From the NCBI GenBank assembly GCA_030148225.1, contig JASBTX010000038.1, forward strand, positions 62,001-126,000: a DNA stretch of 64,000 bases, in the 5' to 3' direction. A program made the position numbers and the translations under genes. Source of the stretch: Paracoccaceae bacterium. Its GTDB lineage: Bacteria > Pseudomonadota > Alphaproteobacteria > Rhodobacterales > Rhodobacteraceae. Positions 1-10,273 of the stretch are shown here, piece after piece (position 1 is the stretch's first letter; each line of letters starts with the position of its first letter). The notes below the pieces were generated by a model. That model made no database searches, was not told where the DNA came from, and worked only from the letters and a program-made list of their open reading frames with translations.

Positions 1-2
1 TG

Positions 3-476
3 GATGCGATGCAGGATTGCACGCTGATATTCGCCCCCCATCAGAACAGCTATCGCCGCCTGCGCCCCGCGGCGCATGCCCCTGTTGCGGTGACATGGGG
101 CTATGAAAACCGGATGGCTGCTATACGTATTCCGGGCGGCGATCCCAAGGCGCGCCGGATCGAACATCGCGTGGCCGGGGCGGATGCCAATCCCTATCTG
201 GTCATGGCTGCCATTCTGGGGGCGGCGCTGGACGGGATCGAGCGCCGGGCCAAGCCGCCCGCGCCGCTAACCGGTGACAAACTGCCCGGGGATGCGCCGC
301 GCCTGCCGGTGGACTGGTCATCGGCCATCGCGCGTTTCGGCGCAAGCGAGGCCCTTGGCGCGATCTTCGACCCGCGCCTGCAGCGGCTGATCACGCAGTG
401 CAAGCGTCAGGAACTGATGCGTTTTCTGGAAAACATCCCCGCGTTTGAATATCAGACCTATCTGGATACCGCCTGA
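3..476 (+). CDS. Glutamine synthetase family protein, C-terminal part (5' end outside window)
   Basis: The reading frame is already open at the first base, so this is the C-terminal part (about 158 residues) of a longer gene. It carries the conserved glutamine synthetase blocks ENRMAAIRIP and EHRVAGADANPYL, which contribute to the glutamate/ATP site. The family ligates ammonia or an amine to the gamma-carboxyl of glutamate. The next two genes, a class I glutamine amidotransferase and a succinate-semialdehyde dehydrogenase, suggest a gamma-glutamylpolyamine synthetase (PuuA-like) rather than the nitrogen-assimilation GlnA; that is inference from context. The N-terminal beta-grasp domain cannot be seen, so the substrate class cannot be settled here. 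Confidence 0.85.
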   Translation, partial: DAMQDCTLIFAPHQNSYRRLRPAAHAPVAVTWGYENRMAAIRIPGGDPKARRIEHRVAGADANPYLVMAAILGAALDGIERRAKPPAPLTGDKLPGDAPRLPVDWSSAIARFGASEALGAIFDPRLQRLITQCKRQELMRFLENIPAFEYQTYLDTA

Positions 477-537
477 TGAGATCACTGCCGCACACAGCCG
501 CTTGCCCGCCGGGCCAGCCCCAGACGGAAGCGCCGTG

Positions 538-1233
538 ATGAAGATCGGCATTCTTGTCACCGGTCGTCCCCCCGCCGAGCTGGACGACAACCCCGAAGGG
601 TACGGCCCCTATTTCCGGCGCTATCTTGCCGGGCGCGGCTTCAGCTTTGACTGCTACATGGTGCTTGACGGGCAATTCCCCTCTGCCCCCGGGGATGCCG
701 ATGGCTGGCTCATCACCGGATCGCGCCACGCGGCCTACGAAGATCACGCATGGATACCGCCGCTCGAGGATTTTCTGCGTCGCTGCTACGATGCGGCGGT
801 GCCGATTGTCGGCATCTGTTTCGGCCACCAGATTCTGGCCCAGGCCCTTGGCGGACGGGTGGTCAAGTTTGAAGGCGGCTGGTCGGTCGGTCCCAAAACC
901 TATCAGTCCGACCGGTTCGGCGATCAGTCGATCATCGCATGGCATCAGGATCAGGTGGTCGATCTGCCCCCCGATGCCACGCCGATCGCCCGGTCGGATT
1001 TCTGCCGATACGCGATGCTGGCCTATGGCAACCGGGCGCTGTCGGTACAGCCGCATCCGGAATTCGACGGGGAATTCCTGCGGCTTCTGCTGCGCACCCG
1101 CGGCGAGAGCCTGCCCGCACCCATCCGCGACGGCGCATTGGCCGACGCGGATACACCCCTCAGCTCTGCCAGCTTTGCCGATGAGATCGAACGGTTTTTC
1201 AAGGCCGGCCGGGCAGGCCGCAACACCCCTTGA
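538..1233 (+). CDS. Class I glutamine amidotransferase, GMP-synthase-like
   Basis: A 231-residue stand-alone GATase1 domain. The nucleophile is C94 in GICFGHQ, and H173/E175 in QPHPEF complete the Cys-His-Glu triad. An ATG at 538 follows the preceding stop by 61 bases; the frame is open further upstream, but that part overlaps the previous gene and lacks family similarity. The domain resembles the GMP-synthase-like GATase group. Its position between a GS-family ligase and a succinate-semialdehyde dehydrogenase suggests hydrolysis of a gamma-glutamyl compound (PuuD-like role). The substrate is inferred from context only. Confidence 0.85.
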   Translation: MKIGILVTGRPPAELDDNPEGYGPYFRRYLAGRGFSFDCYMVLDGQFPSAPGDADGWLITGSRHAAYEDHAWIPPLEDFLRRCYDAAVPIVGICFGHQILAQALGGRVVKFEGGWSVGPKTYQSDRFGDQSIIAWHQDQVVDLPPDATPIARSDFCRYAMLAYGNRALSVQPHPEFDGEFLRLLLRTRGESLPAPIRDGALADADTPLSSASFADEIERFFKAGRAGRNTP

Positions 1234-1291
1234 AACCAGCCCCTTTCGCCCGCTAAAGACGGCCCGCCACACCTGACAAGGAACCGCACCC

Positions 1292-2746
1292 ATGCTCACG
1301 CTCAAAGACCCCTCTCTTCTGGAACCGCGCGCCTATATCAACGGCGAATGGATCGAAACCGGCACCACGTTCGACGTTACCAACCCCGCCACGGGCGAGG
1401 TTGTGGCAAGCGTGACGGACGTGCCGCGCGCCATGGTTGCCGAGGCCATCGATCACGCCCATGCGGCGCAAAAGGACTGGGCGAAATGGACGGGCAAGGA
1501 ACGCGCGGCGGTGCTGCGCAAATGGTACGAGCTGATGGTTGCGCATGCCGATGACCTCGCCACGATCCTGACCGCCGAAATGGGCAAGCCCCTGCCCGAG
1601 GCGCGCGGTGAAATCCTCTATGGCGCCTCGTTCATCGAGTGGTTTGCCGAAGAGGCCAAGCGCATTTATGGCGATGTCATCCCCGGCCATCAGCGCGACA
1701 AGCGGATCATGGTGCTCAAACAGCCGGTGGGCGTGGTAGGCTCGATCACACCGTGGAATTTCCCCAACGCGATGATCGCGCGCAAGGTTGCCCCGGCGCT
1801 GGCGGTGGGCTGCAGCTTTGTCGCGCGTCCTGCGGAACTCACGCCGCTTTCGGCCACGGCCATGGCGGTGCTGGCCGAGCGTGCGGGCGTCCCGGCGGGT
1901 GTGCTCAATGTCGTGCCCTCCAGCAATTCCTCGGAGACCGGCAAAGAGCTCTGCGCCAATCCAAAGGTGGCCAAGATCACCTTCACCGGCTCGACCCGCG
2001 TCGGCAAGATCCTCTTTGGCCAGTCGGCGGACACGATCAAGAAGATGAGCCTCGAATTGGGCGGTAACGCCCCCTTCATCGTCTTTGACGATGCCGATCT
2101 CGACGCCGCCGTCGCCGGTGCCATGATCTCGAAATTCCGCAATAACGGGCAGACTTGTGTCTGTGCCAACCGCATCTATGTCCAGGCCGGGGTCTATGAC
2201 GCCTTTGCGGCGAAACTCGCCACCGCCATCGGCGATCTGAAACTGGGCAACGGCATGGACGAAGGCGTCACGACCGGCCCCCTGATCAGCCCGGCCGCCG
2301 TCGACAAGGTGCGCGAACATATCGCCGATGCCACCGCCAAAGGTGCCGAGATTGCGCTTGGCGGCAGCCAGGGTGATCTGGGCGGGACGTTTTTCGAGCC
2401 CACCATCCTGACCGGCGTGACCTCGGACATGATGGTGGCCAATGACGAAACATTCGGCCCGCTGGCACCGCTTTTCCGCTTCGAAACCGAAGACGAGGTC
2501 ATCGCGATGGCCAATGACAGCGAGTTCGGCCTGGCCGGGTATTTCTACGCCCGTGACATGAACCGTATCTGGCGCGTCGCCGAAGCGCTGGAAACCGGGA
2601 TCGTCGGCATCAATACCGGCCTGATCTCGACCGAGGTCGCGCCCTTTGGCGGTGTAAAGCAATCGGGACTGGGCCGCGAGGGGTCGAAATACGGTGCCGA
2701 CGACTTCCTCGAGATGAAATACATGTGCTTTGGCGAGGTGGGCTGA
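1292..2746 (+). CDS. gabD: NAD(P)-dependent succinate-semialdehyde dehydrogenase
   Basis: An aldehyde dehydrogenase of 484 residues, the usual length for GabD. The catalytic cysteine is C289 in NNGQTCVCANR and the general base is E255 in LELGGNAP. The C-terminal block FGGVKQSGLGREGSKYG is typical of the GabD branch. It would oxidise succinate semialdehyde to succinate, the last step of GABA or putrescine breakdown. It lies 58 bases after the amidotransferase in the same direction, with AAGGAA before the ATG, so it is probably co-transcribed. A related semialdehyde such as glutarate semialdehyde remains possible as substrate. Confidence 0.9.
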   Translation: MLTLKDPSLLEPRAYINGEWIETGTTFDVTNPATGEVVASVTDVPRAMVAEAIDHAHAAQKDWAKWTGKERAAVLRKWYELMVAHADDLATILTAEMGKPLPEARGEILYGASFIEWFAEEAKRIYGDVIPGHQRDKRIMVLKQPVGVVGSITPWNFPNAMIARKVAPALAVGCSFVARPAELTPLSATAMAVLAERAGVPAGVLNVVPSSNSSETGKELCANPKVAKITFTGSTRVGKILFGQSADTIKKMSLELGGNAPFIVFDDADLDAAVAGAMISKFRNNGQTCVCANRIYVQAGVYDAFAAKLATAIGDLKLGNGMDEGVTTGPLISPAAVDKVREHIADATAKGAEIALGGSQGDLGGTFFEPTILTGVTSDMMVANDETFGPLAPLFRFETEDEVIAMANDSEFGLAGYFYARDMNRIWRVAEALETGIVGINTGLISTEVAPFGGVKQSGLGREGSKYGADDFLEMKYMCFGEVG

Positions 2747-2758
2747 ACCACCCCTTTT

Positions 2759-2825
2759 CATTGTTCCTACAATACCTCGGGGGAAAGCGCAGGGAGACCT
2801 CCCTGCGCGCGGGGGCAGGGCCCCC
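2759..2825. repeat. Interspersed repeat copy A with two hairpins, convergent terminator region
   Basis: The spacer between the convergent gabD and xylA begins with CATTGTTC...AATACCT (2759-2777) and a G run. A perfect 9-bp stem follows (2787-2795 with 2800-2808), then a GGGGG/CCCCC stem (2811-2815 with 2821-2825). The same motif, again followed by a GGGGGC/GCCCCC hairpin, lies at 61994-62063; a motif-only copy is at 22563-22581. It probably acts as a bidirectional terminator, although U tracts are weak. Confidence 0.6.
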
Positions 2826-2834
2826 GAAAATCAC

Positions 2835-4130
2835 TTAACCGGCAAAGCGGTTGACGTAGTTCTCCAGCGCCTCCTGCCGCCCTGAACGCGGTGCGGGGTT
2901 CAGCCCCACTGCCATCACGTGATCGTAGAGCGCCGCGAGGTCACGTTCCAGAAAATCCGACCCGTCCCAACCGGCATAGCGCTGGGCACGGCGTTTTTCC
3001 AGCCCGCCATCCTCGATCATCGCCACGGCGATCTTCAGCGCCGCCGCGCAGACATCCATCGCCCCGATATGGGCGAGGATAAGATCGGCAGGCTCCAGCG
3101 ACTGCCGCCTCAGCTTGGCGTCGAAATTCGTGCCGCCCGTACCCAGCCCGCCCGCGCGCAGGATCTCGTAATAGGCCAGCGCCACCTCGGGGATGTTGTT
3201 GGGAAACTGATCGGTATCCCATCCCGACTGGTAATCGTTGCGGTTCATGTCGATCGAGCCGAAAATCCCCATTGATGCCGCCATTGCGATCTCGTGTTCA
3301 AACGAATGGCCCGCGAGGATGGCATGGCCCTGTTCGATATTCACCTTCACCTCGTCTTCGAGGCCGAACTCCCTGAGGAAACTGTAGACCGTGGCGACAT
3401 CGTAATCATACTGGTGCTTGGTCGGCTCCTGCGGTTTGGGTTCGATCAGGATCGTGCCCTGAAACCCGATCCGGTGCTTGTACTCGACCACCATCTGCAG
3501 CATACGCCCCGCCTGCTGGCGTTCGCGCGCCAGATCGGTATTGAGGAGCGTTTCATAGCCCTCGCGCCCGCCCCAGAGCACATAGTTCTCGCCCCCAAGC
3601 TTCATGGTGGCGTCCATGCAGGTCTTGATCGTGGCCGCCGCATAGGCAAAGACATCCGGGTCGGGATTGGTCGCCGCGCCGGCCATGTAACGCCGGTTGG
3701 AAAAGAGGTTTGCCGTCCCCCAGAGAAGTTTGACGCCCGTCTCCTCCATCTTGGGGCCGAAATAATCCGTGATCTCGTCAAGCCGCGCGCTGTCCTCGGC
3801 AAATGAGCCGCCCTCGGGGCGCACATCCGCGTCGTGAAAACAGAAATAGGGCGCGCCAAGGATATCGAACATCTCGAACGCGACATCGGCCTTGAGGCGG
3901 GCGTGATCCATGGTGTCGCCGAACCATGGCCGTTCAAATGTCTGTCCGCCAAAGGGATCGCCGCCGGGCCAGGCGAAGCTGTGCCAGTAGGCTACGGCAA
4001 AGCGCAGGTGATCGCGCATCGGCTTGCCCATCAGCACCAGATCGGGATCGTAGTGGCGAAAGGCGAAATCATTGTCGCCGGTCCGGCCTTCGAACCGTGC
4101 CTTGGGGAGGCCGGAAAAGAACTCTGTCAT
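2835..4130 (-). CDS. xylA: Xylose isomerase
   Basis: A 431-residue enzyme converting D-xylose to D-xylulose, close to the family's usual length. Visible family blocks are the catalytic histidine region [13 protein letters not shown] (H99, D102) and the metal-binding block [16 protein letters not shown]. It is the last gene of the minus-strand xyl operon; its ATG overlaps the xylB stop by 4 bases. Substrate delivery is by the XylFHG importer encoded upstream in the same operon, and the next step is the adjacent xylulokinase. Nothing looks degraded. Confidence 0.96.
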   Translation of the reverse strand: MTEFFSGLPKARFEGRTGDNDFAFRHYDPDLVLMGKPMRDHLRFAVAYWHSFAWPGGDPFGGQTFERPWFGDTMDHARLKADVAFEMFDILGAPYFCFHDADVRPEGGSFAEDSARLDEITDYFGPKMEETGVKLLWGTANLFSNRRYMAGAATNPDPDVFAYAAATIKTCMDATMKLGGENYVLWGGREGYETLLNTDLARERQQAGRMLQMVVEYKHRIGFQGTILIEPKPQEPTKHQYDYDVATVYSFLREFGLEDEVKVNIEQGHAILAGHSFEHEIAMAASMGIFGSIDMNRNDYQSGWDTDQFPNNIPEVALAYYEILRAGGLGTGGTNFDAKLRRQSLEPADLILAHIGAMDVCAAALKIAVAMIEDGGLEKRRAQRYAGWDGSDFLERDLAALYDHVMAVGLNPAPRSGRQEALENYVNRFAG

Positions 4131-5562
4131 GATGCGTCTCCTCTGAGCGCGCTATAGGCCGCGCGATATCTGTTCTGGGCGTCTGCATAGGCGTCGGTCA
4201 GTGCCGGGTCGGGCGCGATCATGCGGGCGATACGGGGCGGGCTGAGATCGGTTTCCCCCTGATCGGACAGCATCGCCAGCCGCGCCGCGCCAAAGGCCGC
4301 GCCATAGTCACCGGCATCGGGCAGGCCGATGGGCAGGTTCAGCGCGGTGGCGATGGCCCGCACCCAATAGATCGATCCGGTGCCTCCCCCGACACCGATC
4401 AGATCAGACAGCGTGGTTCCCGTTGCCGCCAGCGCGTCAAGATTGTCGCGAAAGGCAAAGGCCACACCGTTCAGCACGGCGCTGGTCATGTCGCCCGAAC
4501 CGGTCGCGTGGTCCAGCCCCAGAAAGGCACCCCGGATGCGCGCATCATTATGCGGTGTCCGCTCGCCGCCCAGATAGGGCAGAAAGGTCACCGGCCCCGG
4601 CACCGTCAGATCACCGAGTTCCGCCGTCATCTGGGCCGGGCTACGCCCGGTAATGCCCGACAGCCAGTTCAGCGCATCCGTCGCCGCAAGGATCACGCCC
4701 ATCTGGTGCCATGTGCCGGGCAGCGCGTGGCAGAAACTGTGAACTGCGGTTTCCGGGGCCGGGCAGAAACTGTCGGTCGCGGCAAAAAGCACCCCCGACG
4801 TCCCGAGCGAGACGAAGCCCTGTCCGGCGGCGACCGCGCCGACACCGATGGCGGCGGCGGCGTTGTCGCCCGCGCCGCCGGCCACGCCGACGGTGGCCTT
4901 CATTCCCCATTTCCGGGCCAGTTCACCGCGCAGTGCGCCGGAATTTTCCGCCCCCTCGACCAGCCGGGGCATCTGTTCGCGGGTCATGCCTGACGCCGTC
5001 AGCAGGGGCTCGGACCAGTCGCGCGCACCCACGTCCAGCCACGCGGTACCGGCGGCGTCCGACATCTCGGACACGGCTTCGCCCGTCAGCCAGAGCCGCA
5101 GGTAATCCTTGGGCAACAGCACCTTTGCCGTGCGGGCGAAAATCGCGGGCTCGTGCCGCGCGACCCAGACGAGTTTCGGTGCCGTGAAGCCCGGAAAAAC
5201 GATATTGCCGGTGCGCGCACGAAACGCGGGCAGGGCGTCCAGTTCGGCAGCCTCTGCCGCGGCGCGGGTATCATTCCAGAGGATGCAGGGCCTGAGCACC
5301 TTGTCGGCGGCATCGAGAAGGGTCGCGCCATGCATCTGGCCCGAGAGGCCAAGCGCGCGCACTGCCGACAGGTCATGGCCCTCTGCCAGCGCCGCCATGG
5401 CAGTTTCGCAGGCGGCGATCCAATCTGCGGGGTCCTGTTCGGACCAGCCGTCATGCGGGCGTGCGACCGTCAGCGGCGCCGTCGCCTCTGCCAGGGGCTG
5501 CTGACCGGCATCAAAGAGAACCGCCTTCAGCCCCGACGTGCCCAGATCCAGCCCGATATACA

Positions 5563-5563
<1 letters not shown>
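4127..5563 (-). CDS. xylB: Xylulokinase
   Basis: FGGY-family sugar kinase of 478 residues. The N-terminal block [17 protein letters not shown] is the phosphate-binding start of the fold. MHGATLLD and [14 protein letters not shown] match xylulokinase blocks, the latter carrying the likely catalytic aspartate. It phosphorylates D-xylulose to xylulose 5-phosphate for the pentose phosphate pathway. It sits between xylG and xylA with a 4-base overlap to xylA and a 1-base contact with xylG, consistent with translational coupling. Confidence 0.95.
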
Positions 5564-6326
<763 letters not shown>

Positions 6327-6330
<4 letters not shown>

Positions 6331-7652
6331 TTCGTGGCTCCCCTGTATTTGTTGTCAAGATAGACGGCCAGAACCAGAACGGTGCCGACAACCACCTGCT
6401 GCATGGCGGCGTCAAAGCCGATCAGGACCATGCCGGTCTGTAGCGACTGCATCACCAGCGCACCCAGTATCGCACCGTAGATCGTGCCGATCCCGCCCGA
6501 GAGCGAGGTGCCACCGATCACCGCCGCGGCGATTACGTAAAGCTCGTCAAGCGTGCCCAGCGCGTTGGTCGCCGAGCCGAGCCGGGCCGAAGCCACTACC
6601 GCCGACAGACCGGCTAGACCGCCCATCAGCGCAAAGATCTTGACCGTCATCCATTCGGTATTGATCCCGGCCAGCTTGGCCGCTTCGGGATTGCCGCCGA
6701 TGGCAAAGACATAGCGGCCAAAGCGGGTGCGGGTCATCAGGATGGTCATCAGGACACCGACCGCCAGCAGGATCAGAACCGGGATCGCAAAGCCGTGGCT
6801 GATAAAGAGGCCACCTTCGGGGACGGTGATGTCATTGGCGGCGGCATAGCGGCGCACGATGCCCTTGGGCCATGGATAGGAATTGACCAGCAGCGTCGCA
6901 CCGATGGCGACGGCGCAGGCCAGACCCGTCATGAAATATTCCGCCCACATCGGGCGCAGTTTGAAGCCGTGCAGCCTGCGGTTGGCGCGGCCGCGCCAGG
7001 CCAGGAAGATGATGATCGCGCAGGCACCCAGCCCGACGATCCAGCTGCCCACCGCGCCGATGGCCCCGTAAGGTCCGCCGCCCAGCAGCGCAAAGGTAGA
7101 ATCGACCGGCGAGATGGTTTCGCCCCGTGCGATAAGGAAGGCCATCCCGCGCCAGACCAGCAAACCACCCAGCGTGACGATAAAGGCCGGTATGCCGCCA
7201 TAGGCGATCAGAAATCCATGCAGCGAGCCGACCAGCGCGCCAACCAGAATGCCCGCGATCACCGCGATGATCCAGATCAGCGGATGCCCGAGGCCCAGAT
7301 ATTCAGGCAGGATATTAACCTGCAACACCCCCATGACAATGGCGCTGAAGCCCAGAACCGAACCGACCGACAGGTCGATATGGCGGGTGACGATCACAAG
7401 GACCATGCCCGTGGCCATGATCCCGATCGATGAGGTTTGCACCGACAGGTTCCAGAGGTTTCGCGGCGTCAGAAAGGCGGCGAAGCCGTTCTTGAAATAT
7501 CCGAAAAAGTGAAATCCGACCCAGATCAGCAGCAGCGCGGCGACCATGCCCAGAAGGCGAGTGTCCAGTTCGGTGGCGCGCATGAAGCGCATGATGGCGC
7601 CTTCTTCGGCCTGTGCGGGGTCTTGTTCGTCTGTATTCGTGGTGTCGGTCAT
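6327..7652 (-). CDS. xylH: Sugar ABC transporter permease (xylose)
   Basis: A CUT2-family inner-membrane permease with many hydrophobic segments, starting with [21 protein letters not shown] after an acidic, hydrophilic N-terminus. The block [21 protein letters not shown] is the conserved BPD_transp_2 signature. I place the start at the ATG ending at 7652 (441 residues), because it has a GGGTGGA element upstream; the frame is open to 7703 but the extra residues look non-coding. It lies 158 bases downstream of xylF across a hairpin (7771-7798) that probably lowers its expression relative to the binding protein. Confidence 0.9.
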
Positions 7653-7770
7653 GTCGTGGTCCACCCATTGGATTGAATACATGTCATGCGGGCGCTGACG
7701 CACCGGATGATCGGTCAGCGTGGCGGAGATGAGGCACCGACCACAGGAGCGTTTGGGAAAGTATCAGGGG

Positions 7771-7798
7771 TGCGGCACCGACCGGGGCCGGTGCCGCA
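7771..7798 (-). terminator. Intra-operon hairpin between xylF and xylH
   Basis: GCGGCACCG at 7772-7780 pairs perfectly with CGGTGCCGC at 7789-7797, plus one flanking A-T pair, just after the xylF stop codon on the minus strand. No long U tract follows, so it is more likely a partial terminator or 3'-end-stabilising stem that lets xylF mRNA outnumber xylHGBA mRNA, as is common for binding-protein genes. Confidence 0.6.
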
Positions 7799-7810
7799 TA
7801 ATCAGACTGC

Positions 7811-8833
7811 TTAGCAGCCGACGACGCCGTCCATGGCGCCTTCGCAGACTTTATCCTTGGCGATGTGACCGGCATCGATCACAACGTTGATATTGTCCTT
7901 GGTGATCGGGGTTGGGTCCAGGAAGATGGCGTTCATTTCAACACCATTCGCACCGCCCGACCATTTGACCGAACCTTCGATATCCGAGAGCATTGCACCA
8001 CCGGCCAGCGCGGCCGCGATTTCGGCGGCTGCCTTGCCCAGCTGACGCGCGTCTTTCCAGACGGAAACGGTCTGGGTGCCGCGCGCGACGCGGTTCAGCG
8101 CCGCGTGGTCGCCATCCTGACCACCAACCGGAATGTTCATGCCCTGCGCAGCCAGCGCAGCGATGACGCCACCGGCCATGCCGTCGTTTTCGGCCAGAAC
8201 GGCGTCAACATTGTTGTTGTTTGCCGTCAGGATCTGCTCCATGTTTTTCTGGGCATTGTCGGGCTTCCAGCCGTCGGTGAAGGTCTCGCCGACGATGGTG
8301 ATCTCGCCTTTGTCAACCATTCCGCCGATCATTTCCATCATGCCTTCCAGAAGGAAGAGCGCGTTGGGGTCACCTTTGTCACCTTTGATGATGGCATAGT
8401 TGCCCTTGGGCTGTGCGGTCATGACCGCATGCGCGATAATCCGGCCAACGCCTTTGTTGTCGAAGGTCAGATAGAAGGCACGCTCGTCTTCGATCAGACG
8501 GTCATAGCCAACCACAGGGATGCCTTCGGCATCGGCTGCGTCCACCGCGGGGCCAACCGCATCCTTGTCCACCGACAGGATCACCAGCGCGTCGGCGCCC
8601 TGGGCGATCAGTGCCTCGACATCAGTCAGCTGCTTGGCGGCAGAGTTTTGCGCATCGGCAGAAATATAGGTGTTTCCGGCCGCTTCGATGGCGGCAACCA
8701 TTGCCGCTTCGTCAGTCTTCCAGCGCTCTTCCTGAAAGTTTGACCAGCTCACGCCGATGGTCAGCCCCTGCGCAAAGGCCGAGGTGGCCATCGCCGCGCT
8801 GACGGCAACGCTCATTAAAATGATCTTCTTCAT
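7811..8833 (-). CDS. xylF: Xylose ABC transporter periplasmic substrate-binding protein
   Basis: A 340-residue type I periplasmic sugar-binding protein. Residues 1-21 form a Sec signal peptide (KK, hydrophobic core, cleavage near SAFA-Q). The mature part contains the family blocks SWSNFQEERWKTDEAAM, ADALVILSVDKDAVGPAVD and VDAVLAENDGMAGGVIAAL, which match XylF. It is the first gene of the xyl operon, with a strong GGGAGGAAAGC ribosome site, and is divergent from the ROK repressor gene across a 195-base spacer. Confidence 0.93.
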   Translation of the reverse strand: MKKIILMSVAVSAAMATSAFAQGLTIGVSWSNFQEERWKTDEAAMVAAIEAAGNTYISADAQNSAAKQLTDVEALIAQGADALVILSVDKDAVGPAVDAADAEGIPVVGYDRLIEDERAFYLTFDNKGVGRIIAHAVMTAQPKGNYAIIKGDKGDPNALFLLEGMMEMIGGMVDKGEITIVGETFTDGWKPDNAQKNMEQILTANNNNVDAVLAENDGMAGGVIAALAAQGMNIPVGGQDGDHAALNRVARGTQTVSVWKDARQLGKAAAEIAAALAGGAMLSDIEGSVKWSGGANGVEMNAIFLDPTPITKDNINVVIDAGHIAKDKVCEGAMDGVVGC

Positions 8834-9028
8834 GCTTTCCTCCCAGATAAGCGTATAAATCCATGCGGATCAGATTCTCGCATGACGATAAGCTGGTTTA
8901 ATTTATTTCAGTTGTCAAATTAAAAAGTGACGAAATTCACCAGAAAAACGTAGATTCGTAAAAGATTCGGCAAAATTCTTGACAATCCGCTCCGAAATGG
9001 CTCCTTATTATTTCAGGAGGAGAAATAA
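8834..9028. promoter_or_regulatory. xylF / xylR divergent promoter region with candidate xyl operator
   Basis: An AT-rich 195-base spacer in GC-rich surroundings. TTTAATTT (8897-8904) and AAATTAAA (8917-8924) form a perfect inverted repeat with a 12-base spacer, closely resembling known ROK/XylR operators. A TGTCAA at 8913-8918 reads TTGACA on the minus strand, a possible xylF -35 inside the operator. TTGACA at 8979-8984 is a possible xylR -35 (its -10 is weak), and AGGAGG precedes the xylR ATG. Confidence 0.6.
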
Positions 9029-10273
9029 ATGAAAATGAAGTCGGTGGATCTGTCCCGTGCGGGATGCGGCCCTTTGCTGGCGATGCGCGAAGCGCAGCCC
9101 AAGCCGCCCAAGCATCAGGTCCTCGAGCATATACGGGCAAAGGGTGCCGTGCCAAGGGTCGAAATCGCCAAGGCGCTGGATATCAGCCCCGGCTCGGTGA
9201 CGGCCTTCACATCAGAGCTTATTCAGGCGGGGCTGTTGCAGGAGGTCGAAGGGCGGCAAAAGGAAACCGGGCGCGGCCGCCCGCGCGTTTCGCTGGCCAT
9301 TTCGCGCGAGGCCGAGCGGGTGATCGGGATCAAGCTGTCCGACCGGACGCATACGGCGGCGCTGATGGATTTCGCCGGCAATCAGATCCACCAGGCCAGT
9401 ATATCAAGCGACGGTCGCGAGGTGGGGACCGACGCCCTGATCGATCGAATCGGCGGGCTGGTCGACGGGCTGCTGGCGGAAACCGGGCTGGAACGCCGCG
9501 ACATCGCCGCCATCGGCATCGGCATGCCGGGCCTGATCGACCACGACAACGGCATGGTGGTCTGGTCGCCCCTTCTCGACAGCAGGCAGGTGCCGCTTGC
9601 CGCCTTGATCAAATCGCGCCTGTCGTTTCACACGCTGATCGAGAATGACACCAATGTGCTGGCGCTGGCCGAATTGTGGTTCGGCAAGGGGCGCGCGATG
9701 CAGAGCTTTGCGCTGGTGACGATCGAGAACGGGATCGGCATGGCCTTTGTGCTGAATAACCGCCTGTTTCGCGGCGTGCGCGGGCTGGGGATGGAACTGG
9801 GCCATACCAAGGTGCATCTGGACGGTGCGCTGTGTCGCTGCGGCAAACGGGGGTGCCTTGAAGCCTATCTTGCCGATTACGCGCTGGTGCGCGAGGCCGC
9901 GACGGCGCTTCATGTTCAGGCGGTCGATCTCAAAAACCCCGAGGCGACGATGCAGATCCTGCTGGACGAGGCGCGCGCCGGTAACGAGGCGGCGCATTCG
10001 ATTTTCCTGCGCGCCGGGCGGTATCTGGCGCTGGGCCTGTCCAATATCATGCAGGTCTTTGATCCCGAACGGATCATCATCTCGGGTGAGCGGCTGACAT
10101 TTGAGTATTTCTATTCCAAAGGCGTGCTGGACGAGGCGCTGGCGATGACGCTGGAGGCGTCGCGATTTCGCGATCAGGTCGAGGTGCACGCATGGGAAGA
10201 CCCGATCTGGGCGCGGGGTGCGGGGGCGCTCGCGCTGGGCTATGCGACCGACAAGGCGATGGAGGCCGCGTGA
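9029..10273 (+). CDS. xylR: ROK-family transcriptional regulator of xylose genes
   Basis: A 414-residue regulator. The N-terminal winged helix-turn-helix (about 30-85) includes VPRVEIAKALDISPGSVTAF, followed by a ROK sugar-kinase-like domain with the zinc motif CRCGKRGCLEAY (C269, C271, C276). ROK regulators of this form repress sugar genes and release DNA on binding the sugar. It is divergent from xylFHGBA, so repression of that operon and of itself is the natural inference. Start ATG at 9029 has AGGAGG upstream; ATG at 9035 is an alternative. The diheme peroxidase gene begins at its stop codon. Confidence 0.9.
   Translation: MKMKSVDLSRAGCGPLLAMREAQPKPPKHQVLEHIRAKGAVPRVEIAKALDISPGSVTAFTSELIQAGLLQEVEGRQKETGRGRPRVSLAISREAERVIGIKLSDRTHTAALMDFAGNQIHQASISSDGREVGTDALIDRIGGLVDGLLAETGLERRDIAAIGIGMPGLIDHDNGMVVWSPLLDSRQVPLAALIKSRLSFHTLIENDTNVLALAELWFGKGRAMQSFALVTIENGIGMAFVLNNRLFRGVRGLGMELGHTKVHLDGALCRCGKRGCLEAYLADYALVREAATALHVQAVDLKNPEATMQILLDEARAGNEAAHSIFLRAGRYLALGLSNIMQVFDPERIIISGERLTFEYFYSKGVLDEALAMTLEASRFRDQVEVHAWEDPIWARGAGALALGYATDKAMEAA

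Noticed and set aside
1253..2761. A 502-residue open frame antisense to gabD
   Set aside because: It mirrors gabD codon structure, has an odd Arg/His/Gly-rich composition and no domain; a high-GC antisense shadow.
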